64,000 nucleotides of DNA from Dipylidium caninum (taxonomy: Eukaryota; Platyhelminthes; Cestoda; Cyclophyllidea; Dipylidiidae), in assembly GCA_017562135.1 (NCBI GenBank), contig QEYB01000250.1, positions 16,608 through 80,607 on the forward strand, given 5' to 3'. The notes beneath the pieces were generated by a model that was given only the letters and a program-made list of their open reading frames with translations, did not search any database and was not told the DNA's origin. Position numbers and translations under genes: made by a program. Shown here piece by piece: positions 1 to 11,344 of the stretch (the first letter of the stretch is position 1; each line of letters begins with the position of its first letter).

Positions 1-120
1 TGCACAGTGCCCCCAACCACTGCCAGTTTCAGTGACTATCACAGTGGCAAGAGCATTAGCGCAGACGTTGCACACTGCCATGTGGACTGCCAGGAGGGGA
101 TGAGTGTGGAGAAGTTGGCG
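1..120 (+). CDS. Partial Ser/Thr- and Cys-containing exon at window edge
   Basis: The frame starting at base 1 is open for 40 codons. It is rich in Ser/Thr at first (VPPTTASFSDYHS) and then has two further cysteines (AHCHVDCQEG). It ends either at a TAA (121-123) or at a GTAAGC donor after base 119. It lies where the gene A locus begins and could be the exon before gene A's first cysteine-containing exon or the end of an upstream paralogue. The upstream part is outside the window, so neither start nor function can be decided. Family unknown. Confidence 0.3.
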
Positions 121-203
121 TAAGCGCTGGCATTTACATTGGCAAACTACTTTCGTATGCGAGAAATTGTGGAATTTGTCTTTGTGGTCGACATATGTTT
201 AGC

Positions 204-2157
204 AAGTTGGAAGAATCCGCTGTACATGAATGCGTCACAGTCATGTATTCTTTTGGGCGACATAAGCACCCGACTTTTAATTGCATTTCATACCTAAATG
301 CCACACGCACCCTCTTCCACCACCTACTATCAACAACACTTGCCAGAATTCGCCTCCCTACCCTCAACAATATTCATGGCTTTCTCCATTTTAATGCTCA
401 TGTAGTCTCTGATGATCAGGCAGAGGTACAAATGGCCGGCGTTATACGTCAAGATATGGTGTGGATTGTTTTCGTCTCTACCGTATCTCCATTTATTCCC
501 ATCAGCATTGCTGTACTTCCTGATGGAATGTGTAAATTCTCGAAAGCTGGTAAGTCTACAGTGATGTAACCTCATACCAACAAACGTTTGTTCTGTCGAC
601 AAGGACTAACCGCCTCCGATCACTCGCCTTCCAAGGCTTCGATTTTTATCCAAATGAGTCCTTCTTCATTGGCGCAAAGAATAAGGAAACCGTGACAGTC
701 ACTTGCAGATACATCGAGAGTAAATACGTAAGTCGACGATGTAATCAACTTTATAAGTATACAGCTTAATAGACTTCTAACTTCAGCCATATTCGTCACA
801 GCTCTTGCCTCCACCCCTCAAATATGATAATTTTCTTTGCGTTTGTCTAGATAAATATAGTGGTGGGCATCGAGTCATCAGTGGTTTACAGCATTTGGCG
901 CCATATTGTTAGTGATTATACCCAAGGTTACCCGGAAGTAGTGAACATCAGTAAGTTAGACAGTGTGCATCTTCTACATTTGATGGTTTCTCGTTACCCT
1001 GTGGTTGAATGCTCTAAGATCGGTGTGGCTGCCTTCCCGTAGGCCGCAGTACGGATGACATATCTGTGAACTTAACAATAAAAGTGAGGAGAAAACATCC
1101 TGTTGATTACGTTGGATGTTTGTATGGTGGATATGAAAGTCGTGGCGCGGTCTACAAAATAGATTGGGGTAGATCAAACACAGTCGAATCGTTCAGCTCC
1201 TCCTCTCCATTTACAACCGTTTATAAATGGTAAGTAGATGAAATTTCTGCCCATATTCAGCCTACCTCTTCAACTAGAGCGAGTGCAATTGCTTCTCTCT
1301 TCTTACCTAGCTCAAACGACCTCAACTAGCGCGGTGTCTACAGCAGGTAATTTGGAATGTCGGCAAAGATTAGATGCTGATGAGGTTTATTTGGTGGTGG
1401 TTGTGGTGATGATAGCCCTCACGAAGCCTCACTAACGACATTCATACCGCCTTACTAAAGTGACGCCTTAAATGGGGCTCAACACCTCACGTCTTATAGG
1501 ATGCACACGCCTCAGAATTTGCTACTGTCCCTCTTCAAATTATCAACAGCATCTCAAATTACCACTTGTAGTCTTCCCAACATTGGTAAATTGATGATAA
1601 AGGGCCTCTGCATCTAACCCATTCTCTCCAACCGCGAAATGCCACTTCTTGCTCTCTTAACTCCCACCACCTGCCTCACGCCGTATTTGCAGTAGGCAAT
1701 CAAATGCTCCGAATGAAGTGAAATTCGGCTTTATTTAATGACTGAGCGACCCTACATATCTACTGCGTTGACTCGGTGTCGTCAACGCACGGACGTTGTG
1801 AGGCTTTGCGCCAATGCGCTGCCCCACTAATTTTGACCCGCCTAATCTTGGTCTAACCTCACCATTAATACGTCTTCTACGATTTAGGCATCCCGTTCAG
1901 AGACGATCTGGGTAATCATACTTATACAGACGATAAGCATGTTCGGACCCCCCATGTGCCGCGCATTTCCTATATACTTCTTCTTCTGCCCTCCGTAAAT
2001 CAAATGACTTCCGGTTGTGCCATGGGCGAATATGGTGAGTCGTCGTCCACATTGGCATTATTGTCATTCGACCATCCTTCTTCTGGGCCCCTGATCTACT
2101 TGCCTATTTGATTCTTTTCAGTTCCGCTCGGTCTAATTCTCGGATGCCTGTTGATGT
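204..2157 (+). CDS. Surface-antigen gene A: Ig-like ectodomain with hydrophobic tail (GP50-like candidate)
   Basis: Multi-exon gene. The clear exons are 424-549, 636-727, 851-950, 1043-1168 and 1311-1346, each with a GT donor and AG acceptor and with phases 1-1, 1-0, 0-1, 1-1 and 1-1 that fit together. The product has a first core cysteine in KETVTVTC, an Asn-rich middle (YPNESFF, NLTIKV) and a second cysteine in VDYVGCLYGGYE, the layout of an Ig-like fold. A cysteine-containing exon at about 204-300 (VHECVTV, FNCISYL) matches gene B's exon 7868-7964, but bases around its donor are missing relative to the other copies. Two tails are visible: reading on from 1346 gives a hydrophobic stretch ending at TAA 1433-1435, while an exon ending at 2034 plus 2122-2157 gives PLGLILGCLLM. 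It is a tandem paralogue of gene B. Taeniid GP50 diagnostic antigens are GPI-anchored, glycosylated and clustered; the match is inferred from architecture only. Confidence 0.6.
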
Positions 2158-3230
2158 GTAAGCTGCCTTCTTCTCGCCTACCTGTGCTATAATGCTCGAT
2201 GCAGGCAAATTTTTGCACCTCATTTTCTCCAGGATTTCCTATTATCTACAAGGTTGCATTTTGTCTGCTTCAGACAAACTCCATGCGCATTTGGCCGTCT
2301 AGCGGTGAGGCTGCGTACCTTCATGGGACCCGACACAAGGTCACTCGCCTTGTTCCTGAAATTAGCCAAAATAAAACGAGAAACGCTAAATAATGATACA
2401 TTCCTCTGTTGACCAGTAACGACGTGGACAGAATATGGGTTGGTGGAATGAGAGTTCTCCTTCTCTCTCTCACCGACTACGTAGCTGACTAACAAATCAA
2501 CTAATTGCCAAGTGAACCGCCAAAATTCATTGACAAACGCCAATAACTCCCGTTTGACGGGATCGCGATTTACGCACTAGTGAGCTGTCATGTCCGTTGA
2601 CATTGTGAGGTGGACTTCGACTGGTACGGTTAAGGGTTAGCGGGCGGCTATTTCGGGTAGTCAGAATCGGCCATTGCGAGTTTGACGCACCACGCCATTG
2701 TTGAGGTTCGATGACGGACAAAATGGGGCGCAAAAGTTCTCCTTCCAACTCCATTATGCGTAGGTGCCTATGCAGCGTGCGGCCACTAGTAGCACTAATA
2801 ACAAACCCCGAGTGTTTCTGTCGTGTGACAGATTTCGTATTGGGGCTTATTCATAGACAGTGCTATCTTTACCCATGTCAGGAATTAAGATAGACAGCGG
2901 CTGCATTTCATGAGAGTAGCAAAAGTCATCTCAGTAATGGGAAAGTCGTAGGTAATAGAAGGCGACGTTGCCTATGGACGTGACAATGGGACAAGAGGAG
3001 GAGGAGGGGAAAAGTTGTGTGGGTTGATAAAGTAACAGGGGATTCTTTGCTTTAATAAATTCATGCGAGAGATGTGCTGAAGGTGGGTAATGTGGATTGG
3101 GGGAATAATAAAATATAGGCAAAGAAGTAGACCAGTCAACGCATCTCCATCCATTCGAATATCACATGCGTGTGTTTTGCCATCCCCTTTCGTGCTAACA
3201 TCCTCAACGGCATGCCGACACAGTCGTAGC

Positions 3231-3612
3231 AGGAATGGGGATAAGTCAACTACACCTTGGATCAGTGCAGAAAGAGATGTTGACACAGTTTTTAAAGATC
3301 TCACGCGTTTGCCGAGATGCTCATTCGGATGGGGACGATTTCCTACCTCACTTTTGGCTAATCAGCCATCATCACTTGGTAGGTGAGCAGCTGTGACAAC
3401 TAGCTCCTTCGTGTGCAGGAATGCGTTGCTACTCCGAGTGCTGTCGCCCTGTCTACTACTTCGTATATGAGCCTTTATGCGGTAGAGTCACAGAAGGTGG
3501 TAAACATGTCAGCCTCCATCCCTATGTCTGGCACAATGGTACCACCCTTGCGACCATAGGGAAATGTGGATCTGGTCGTGGGTGCAGATTTTTATACCAA
3601 ATATCTTGGTAG
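3231..3612 (+). CDS. Candidate two-exon cysteine-rich protein, 3' part
   Basis: A 40-nt intron (3379-3418, GTAGGT...TGTGCAG) joins an upstream open frame to an exon that runs to TAG 3613-3615. Phase 1 is kept on both sides and both parts are open. The second exon has six cysteines in about 60 residues: MRCYSECCRP, EPLCGR, GKCGSGRGCR. Such spacing suits a small disulphide-rich extracellular protein, but I do not recognise a family. The first exon has no Met, so the start lies further upstream or in another exon, and no signal peptide was found. It lies between gene A and the gene fragment at 3.65 kb. A chance open frame remains possible. Confidence 0.3.
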
Positions 3613-3639
3613 ACATTGTTTCTACACACGTTTCTGCGC

Positions 3640-3830
3640 TCTTCCCTAGTGGAGATTATGGGAGTAAAGACAACTTACGTACGCGAGAAATCGTGGAACT
3701 TGGTCTGTGTGGTCGACGTATGGAGAGCAAGTAGGAAGAAAAGCGCAGTACATGAATTTTTCTTAGTCCTGAGGTCTGTTGGGCGACAGAAGCACCCGAC
3801 GGTTTGCAGACTTCCGCTTGATAGGCAGGC
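3640..3830 (+). pseudogene. Fragment of the surface-antigen gene (first Cys exon region)
   Basis: This segment matches about 130-290 at the left end of the window base for base over long runs, including ACGCGAGAAAT(T/C)GTGGAA, the GTGGTCGAC block and GGGCGACA.AAGCACCCGAC. None of the later Ig-domain exons follow, so it is a truncated duplicate of the gene A 5' region. An open frame across it has no ATG supported by context. Confidence 0.5.
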
Positions 3831-5011
3831 GAGTGAGCTGAGAGACGGAAATGATTTATGCAGTAGGTGACGATAAGTACAATTTACATGCGGCTTGTCC
3901 CCTACTCACCATCGTTCACGGAGGCTGAAGAGAGTAAAAATTTGGAGAGTCAGGTCGTGGCAAAAGAGGCAATGACGACCTTAGGGTATGACACAAGAAA
4001 CAGACACTAGAAAGCATTAATTACGCCAAGTATGCGACATAGTCAACACAGGCAGAAATTGTAGTCTGTCGGAACATCGAGTGTGAACGCGGTAACCTCG
4101 AGAGTGTTCGTGATACGAGGAAATTTTTCCTAGAACGTAATAATGTGATGGGCAGAGGAAGAATAGCGTGATATGGTGAGGTGGCAGTGAACTGCTTTCA
4201 TCGCAAAGTTAAAGTGGGGAAATGTGCAACAGAAGGGTGATGTAGATTGTTAAAACTATGGGAGTGACCCTAAAAAAGGCAATTATGAGAGTGTCAGAGC
4301 ATCCAAATCCAACAATTGAAGTAGAGATCGCCTGTTGGTAAACTGCGGTGCAGGCTATAGTGGAAGGATGATGCAACAATGTCTCCGAGATAGCTTCGAG
4401 TATGTTAAACTAGCCTATTGTGCATGGAGGCATCTGTTCGTAGTCATATCATGTCGTGCGCACTCACACGCGCCCATCCACAGACTCACAGTGACACAAA
4501 TCATACACATCTGTCTGACAAGTCGATGGCAATGCTCTCTGCGCATTCATCTTCTCGCCCGTCACCGTTTCGCCTTCCGAGGTCAAGGGGTGTCTGAATG
4601 ATAGCTTCAAGAATTATGATATTTTGTATTACCAAGTCAGTAAAGCAAAGTGCATTCGTTAAGGGGGAAGTTATGAAAGTGGTAGCAACCCTCTCGGATA
4701 TCCGAGGTGGAAGGGTGACAGGGCGGGGGTAAATTAACTGGGTGAACTGCATCCCATCTCGATCCACTACGTCGACATGTTGAGGGCTAACAAATAAGAA
4801 GACATCGGAGTAAATCACTTGAGATGTATTTAGGGGTAATTTGCATTAGGTGACTGAACATATTTCCAATGCAATGCCAGTCCAAATGCACGTCACTGCT
4901 CCTTCTCATCATCCTCCCACTTAGTTTCAGGTATCGGGTATGTAATCGTGACAATTAGTTCGGCCGTCAAATTACACAACATCAACACATCTATTGGCAT
5001 TGTCACCTTCT

Positions 5012-5137
5012 ATGACCTGCATTCTTTTCATTGTTGTGTTGACTCTTGCTACTTTTATGAAATGCAGCGGCTGCACACGCTGCCAAAATCTGTTATGTGT
5101 CTATCTCAAGTCAGGCTCCAGCCGAAATAGCGTTTGA
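5012..5137 (+). CDS. Short secreted-peptide ORF or signal-peptide exon
   Basis: ATG at 5012 opens a 41-codon frame beginning MTCILFIVVLTLATFMKCSG, a textbook signal peptide: short n-region, hydrophobic core, small residues before a likely cleavage site. The next residues hold several cysteines (CSGCTRCQNLLC). It stops at TGA 5135-5137 but could instead be the first exon of a spliced gene. It sits inside the surface-antigen cluster, between fragment and gene B, where a signal-peptide exon would be expected. A second frame over the same bases is also open, so coding use is not certain. Confidence 0.35.
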   Translation: MTCILFIVVLTLATFMKCSGCTRCQNLLCVYLKSGSSRNSV

Positions 5138-6067
5138 GGTCTCATCCCCTGTTGCAAGCGCATTTCCGCATGAGAGCGCAGTAGGAAAGCAGGCGATGAC
5201 TTCTGTTCCTGCAAGTGGTCCGCAGACCATTTGACTCATACGTGGGATGCTGCTTTCACTCCCTTGCAGTTGCGACCGCGACACTTTCTGCCATGCTCGA
5301 CTGCGACTGAATTTGCATTTCACGTATCCTCTCCAAAGTGCAAAACCTCCACACGCCCTCTTGGCTTTCATTATCCGTTTCACGGCGCATTTGCAAAAGG
5401 CACTGACATATTTAGTAGTATTACTTAAAGTGTATGCAACGAGGAAGGAATGCTGCAAAACTGGAATATTTTGAATGGGCTAAAGACTCTTTCCAAGATC
5501 TATAAGTCCACATCTGCTAACTTATAACATTGTCGTGGGAAAGCACATCCCTTAGCGTGGTAGTTTGTCAGTGGGCAGGGGAGTGGTGGAAGTGGCAGCC
5601 TTGTGCTTCCACTCGACACAGGCCCATATTCCAGTCTCCAATTAAATGAAATAGGATTGCCCGTCAGGTGGATGAAATACTAAACACTCCAGCATTTCAA
5701 TCCCATTTTCTGGGATTTTAAAGCGTCCAAGTGGTGGTCTGACATGTTAGGCGCAACGTAATAGGAAATGTGTGAGAACACGCCGTGCAAAGGCATATCG
5801 CGTGGATCGCAATATGCTACAATGAGGGTACCATTATATGTCAGGGTGTGGATGGGAGCCCTTACTTGCTATCCCACGAACTAATTGAAGCCCCGATAAA
5901 GATAGAGTACTCTAACATCTTCCCCTCTAGTGCAGTGTCTGCCGGCGTCTATGAAATAGACGACTGCAACCATCAAGGTGCTTGTGTAGTCTGAAAGTCG
6001 TCAGTACTCTAGAACCAAATCATACACTCACCTCACCTCACCTCAACTTCAATTCAACTCAACTCAC

Positions 6068-6343
6068 TCACTTTACACACACCCAGCATACATCAACGGA
6101 GGGCTCTACTAGTATCATGCCATCGATAGACGGTCGCAATTTCGACAGGCTGGAAATGCTTATACGAATAAACTTCCCAGAGGTCACTTCCCCTCGTGGG
6201 TGCTCTTTGATGCCAGTATCACTGCTACGCACCCACTTGCCTTGCTCTTTCACCTCAAATCTCCCTTTATCATGTCTAAACAACTCAACTGACACCACTC
6301 CAGTGAGAGTGCTACGCTCTTCTCTGAGGCAGCGGGTGAGCAT
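6068..6343 (-). CDS. ATG-initiated 91-codon ORF, unknown
   Basis: On the minus strand an ATG at 6343 opens 91 codons to TGA at 6068. The product is mixed alpha/beta in feel (GVVSVELFRHDKGRFEV, WVRSSDTGIKEHP) with one Cys near each end. A GTAAAG donor-like site lies in the last codons, so it could be an internal or first exon. The plus strand over the same region is also open for about 100 codons, so strand choice is uncertain. No family recognised. Confidence 0.22.
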   Translation of the reverse strand: MLTRCLREERSTLTGVVSVELFRHDKGRFEVKEQGKWVRSSDTGIKEHPRGEVTSGKFIRISISSLSKLRPSIDGMILVEPSVDVCWVCVK

Positions 6344-7697
6344 GTTGACACAAGTTGTTATGTGTCTCTCAAATTATGCACTTTCGCAAGGACCAGATGT
6401 CACTCGTCAATCTGCCCACTGATGCTATGAGGCCATGAATGCACTCTCGCGTGTTAGCGCTTTAAGGTGGCAGGTGGTAACAACTTGGATCTGGAAACAG
6501 CCCATTGCCCATTTGAAACACACTTTATTTGTCAGTCCTCATTTCCATGGCGTGGTTAGCTTGCCACTTTCTGTCGCCTTATGATCTGAGGCTGGTTAGG
6601 TTTCTTAATGACGGAGTTGATGTGGAAGAATGAGATGAGCGAGAGTGCACCCGAGATATCGGCAGGAATAAGCACTCCAAATGGGCAGTGACCTCTGTTA
6701 AATTGACTGACGCCAACACTCCAGCCTGAATTATGCGAGCTGTCTGTATATGACACGATGCGGTTACGGCATCTCGTATGTGTGTGGTGAGTTTTCTTAT
6801 GTGAATGAAGTGATCACTAAGTACGGTTCACACTCCAGAGGCCTGTTAAGAGAGAGGAGCAGACGACGGTTTGCCGTCTTCAATTTGAATGACTCGTGCA
6901 CGTAGTAAATTCGTTTGAACTACGGGTTGGAGAGGTGGATTTGAACTGTAGGAGACGAGAGGTACAAGCCTGCTGCGGCTATTTCTCTTCCAAGTTAGGC
7001 TTATGGTTATCACAAACGTGGAACCTGCAGCTTTTTTATGACGAGTTGGAGCATCAGGAGGCAAAGCATTGAAACAGGAAGAACTGATGCGAGTTTTGAG
7101 GACTATAGAGACAGACGCGCAGCCGGAATACAGTAATTAAACCGTGTAGACTGGTTCACGTGTCAGCATGCCATATGAATGGGTGCGTGCACGTCATGAC
7201 GAAGAATGCAAGGCGGAGCAATGTTGAGTTGACTAAACACTGAGAAGGCGTGTGTTGACCTACTTCAGGCCGGATAAATAGAAAGCACATGAGGTAAAGG
7301 CCTCACCTGCACGGCAAATGGTGGGGAAAGCAGCGTTCCTTTGCTTCGCGTGCATCTGCGCACACATAAGTAAGTGATGCTTTTGCTCCATCAACCCCCA
7401 TTGCCACACCTCTAAGCCACTTGATCTTGCATTGCATCGATGGCGTTCGATGGCAGTGTGGGTGAACAAAGCGGATTTATCTTCATTGCGTGCTTGAGGC
7501 GAACAGCGTCAGGTCAGACTGAAAGTAATTTGTACGGGAAGAATTTTTGCTTGAGTAGTGGGGTGAGACAACTGGCATTTAACAGGTTCGAGCAGAAGTA
7601 GGAGGCGGATGGGGAAGAAGGAGGGGCGAGATCATTTGTTGAACATGGCGTGATTGCGAGTAATGCTGGTGACTTGTTTCCCATGCTCTCCATGCAG

Positions 7698-10445
7698 ACG
7701 CACAGTTTGCAGTGCTTGCAAATGAAAGCAGAATTTTGAGCGGTCCAATCAACAGTACGTTCTCGGTCAGTTTCTCACTTCCCGGTGAATATGACGTAAG
7801 TTGACTTCTCCACATCAAGGTATCCCTGGCTTTCATCAATGGTGTGCTTTTTCATTTCCTCAACTAGGAAGTTTGCGTGCACTTCGAGCCCGAAGAACCA
7901 GATTGCTTCAGAATAGCAAACAACGACTGTTCCAACGAATATTTCCAATGTTCCTACACCCAGAGTACGTTCTAGTGCATTCATCACTCGCACGAACACT
8001 CACCACCGACAGCACCAACACGAAACCCTCTCGCTTCCCTTCCACTTAGTTATACACTTCTCCCTCTTGCTACCTTAGTCTCCAATTCTCACACAGAAGT
8101 GCAGATGACTGGCTTTATTCGTCCCAATTTATCGTGGATTGTCTTCTACGCCTACAGAAATTCACTTATTCCCATTACCATTGCTGTATTTCCTGACGGA
8201 GTGTGGAGTTCCTCGGAACCTGGTAGGTATTTATGGGTGTAACCTCATGACTTCAGTTATTTATCTTGTCACGGACAACTAACTGTCCTCCACACTTGCC
8301 TTCTTAGGCCTCGTTATACATCCGAATGAGACTCTCTTCATTGCCGCCAAGAATAAGGAAACGGTGACAGTCACGTGCCGATATCACGTTAAGACTAATT
8401 TGGTGAGTGTATTGTGTTTGTCTGTCTCACCCGTAATGAACCTCGGCAAAACTCTAAATTCACCTTTAATTCCCCACTTTCTCGCCTCTACACCTTACGT
8501 CTAATAATTGTCTTTGTGTCTGCTTAGATGGAGATGGTGATGGGCACTAGTTCAACCGCGTTTTACACCGTTTGGGATGGTACTACTATTTTCAACGACA
8601 CAGATTTCTATCACGAATTAGTCAGATTCAGTAAGCTAAATCAGAGTCATTGTTGACCCTCGATGATTGGCCATGTCTGCACTAACAGCGGCCTTTCTAT
8701 CCACATTGCAGCGAACAGTACGGACGAAAATTTCGTGAATTACACAATAGAAGTGAAGAGGAGAGAAGCTGTCGATTACCTCGGATGTTTGTACGGTGCA
8801 TATGAAAGAACTGGTGCCGTCTTCAAGATAGATTGGGGTAAGTCAAACCAGCGGTGATTTTGGTCGCTCAGATTACACAGCTCCACTCCCGAAATTCGCG
8901 CTGTCTTAGTAACTTGGTGAATTAAATGATGCTCACCGCCTTTCGTCAATGGAAACCTGGTCTCCCCGGGTTCCCTCGACCTCAGTATGTGGCACTCACC
9001 CTCCTCCCACCACTTACTGCACCCAAATGACAATAGTCTCAGCCATCGCCAATAGTGCTGAAATGATGGAAGGCAACTGCAACTGAATCCGCATTTCAGC
9101 CACCCACTCCAACTGCGTACTTCCTCTTCTTGCTGTCTTAGGCGAAAATGTTCCGCAGTCTCCCACTCCTCCTCCTCCTCCTCCTCCTCCTCCTCCTATT
9201 CCCCCCTTACCTCTGTCTTCGCTAGTGCACTTCCTGAGAGTCGTGAGTTGTTGAAACCCCTGCTTTCATGCATCGTACCTCCTTGACAAAAGCTCGTTCA
9301 TCTTTTTTCTATCATCCTACATAGCTCAAACGACTTCGATTGGGCCGAGTTCGGCAACAGATAAATTGGAATTTCGTTCATTGATGTTATTGCTTTGTCG
9401 GTCATAGTAGTAGTGATGATCATTTTCATCACAAAGCTTTCACTATCGAATAGTCTACTTCCTCACACGACTAACGTCTTAAGTACTGCATAGTGTAGTC
9501 AACGCACCGTCAGGGCAGGTACACCCACCTCAACATTTGTCACTTATCTCTTCACATCATCTACAACTCACTTCAACTCACGACAACAGTGGTGAGACGA
9601 TGTAAAGCAGCGCAATGGCATTTCCATTGTACCCAGCCACTCCCACTTTGCAATGCCTCTTCTAGTTGTCTTAAGTGACACGACCTCGTCTCACAATCCC
9701 TGTTGAAACAGCCACTTAGAATTTTTGACTTCATGCAATTTAGGGTGGATTAAATAGCGCAAGTTTTTATACGACCTCGATAAGAAAGCACGTGCAGCTT
9801 CGGGGATGCATACTCCTCGTAGTGAACGCTATGCGGAGATCAAGTTGGGCATCGGGCTTGTGCACCTGCAATACGTCTTCGCTGCAACGTGACGTTGACC
9901 TTCTAGGCGAACAAACTTCACATTTCCACTGCGAAAGTCTCATCAGGCTGGGTGCCATCAATTCGCAGGCCTGGCTGATGTTCAGGCCGAAAGAGCTGGG
10001 CCACAAAATCATCCATCTCTAATCAGCTCAAACATAACCCACAATACGACCTTGGACGATTTTAGACGACACAGGCACACCCTTATTCGTGCAATCATCT
10101 CTCTCACTGTGTTTCATCAGATTCACCCCCCAATGGACTTCTTCCGCCGTCCGTGGGCCAGAGACGACTTCCGGTTGTGCAGTCAGCAAAACCGGTGAGT
10201 GCGTGTCTATTACCTCTGCACCACTTCGCTGCTTCCCGCGTCTATCACTCAGGCTGGCCTTAATGTCTATTTGTCACCATTCTTTTGTGCTGTCAATCAA
10301 ATCGCCTGTTTGTTCCTTTTCAGCCCCCTTTCTTCTCATTCTGGCATGCCTGTTGATGTGTAAGTGGTTCTTCCTCTTTTCCCCTCCGGAGTAGTGCATA
10401 ATGCTAACACTTCCTGCCCCTTAACTTCAAACAGTCTTCATCTAA
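7698..10445 (+). CDS. Surface-antigen gene B: N-glycosylated Ig-like ectodomain with GPI-type tail (GP50-like candidate)
   Basis: Best preserved member of the cluster. Exons: 7698-7795, 7868-7964, 8097-8222, 8308-8402, 8528-8630, 8712-8837, then 9325 onward; phases 1-0, 0-1, 1-1, 1-0, 0-1, 1-1 are mutually consistent. The signal-peptide exon before 7698 was not found. Ectodomain, about 215 residues: four cysteines in EVCVHFEPEEPDCF...NNDCSNEYFQC, then WIVFYAYRNS and IPITIAVFPDG, the core cysteine in KETVTVTC and its partner in YLGCLYGAYE. Five N-glycosylation sequons are visible (NST, NET, NDT, NST, NYT). Two tails exist. Exon 9325 reads to TAG 9405-9407, with a hydrophobic segment one frame away (IALSVIVVVMIIFITK). 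Exons 10121-10194, 10324-10359 and 10435-10445 give APFLLILACLLMFFI, a GPI-like end. Role inferred: host-facing membrane-anchored glycoprotein. Family name GP50 is a hypothesis. Confidence 0.65.
9165..9198. repeat. (CTC)n trinucleotide microsatellite
   Basis: A run of about eleven CTC/TCC units within the intron before gene B's tail exon. It adds to the pyrimidine-rich tract upstream of that exon but lies about 125 bases before the acceptor. Confidence 0.85.
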
Positions 10446-11344
10446 TCTTGACACACCGTCTCTCTACCTGCTTCCGAATTTTACAAATAAAAATAATATC
10501 AGCAAGTGGTGAAATATTGTGCCAGTTTCAAGGCTTCTTCTCGTATTGTAACAATTCGCCAAGCATCAGGCCATTGCGTAAGTAGAGCTCTATGGACACA
10601 TATCTGGTTTAGGGGTTGTGTCGACGAAGACTACGTTCGTGAGCAGTTCGCTGTTGTTCACACACCATCTACTATCGCCCTCTTCTTGTCACAAACCAAC
10701 TTTCACGCCATTTTGTCGCATATGATTGCTCCAGCTACCCCTGGCGCCGTATACAAGGTAGACGTGGGTAGGTCAAGGCAATCATCCACAGCCCATCCAA
10801 TATTCTGTCAATAGTCTTATAACCAGTAATTCACTCATGCAATTTTGGTGATGGGTGAAGATCAAGTGCCGATGGATTCTTGGCATTCATTGTGTCTACG
10901 TAGTTCATCGGCTCGTTCGTAGTCTTCCAAAATCACATGCTACTAGACTCGCAAACTCGCGTTCGCGAGGAGGGGATCTTAATTGCCTAACTACAATTGT
11001 CTAAGAAACAGTCGCCCATCGCCTTCAAGTGTAATTTGGGTTCGTCAAGACACTGACAATTGTCTTCTTCAGGGTTGATGGTGGACGGTGATTCAGCACT
11101 CATCGGCCCCTTCGTGCTGACTGCGCGGAGCCGCTTTGCAGGTGGAAATATCCATTGGGGGAGAAGTGGGAATCGGACAATTGTCATTGCGCGTGCAGGA
11201 AGTGTGAGGATGGGGGATGGGGCATGGAGGGGAAGGAAGAGAGGGAGGTTGGGGAGAATGGACGAAAGTGTGGCGATTGTCGACAATGTAACTGCGCTCA
11301 AAAGTGAGCAGTGTGGAAAAGGGAGAACATGGCTAAAATCACTC

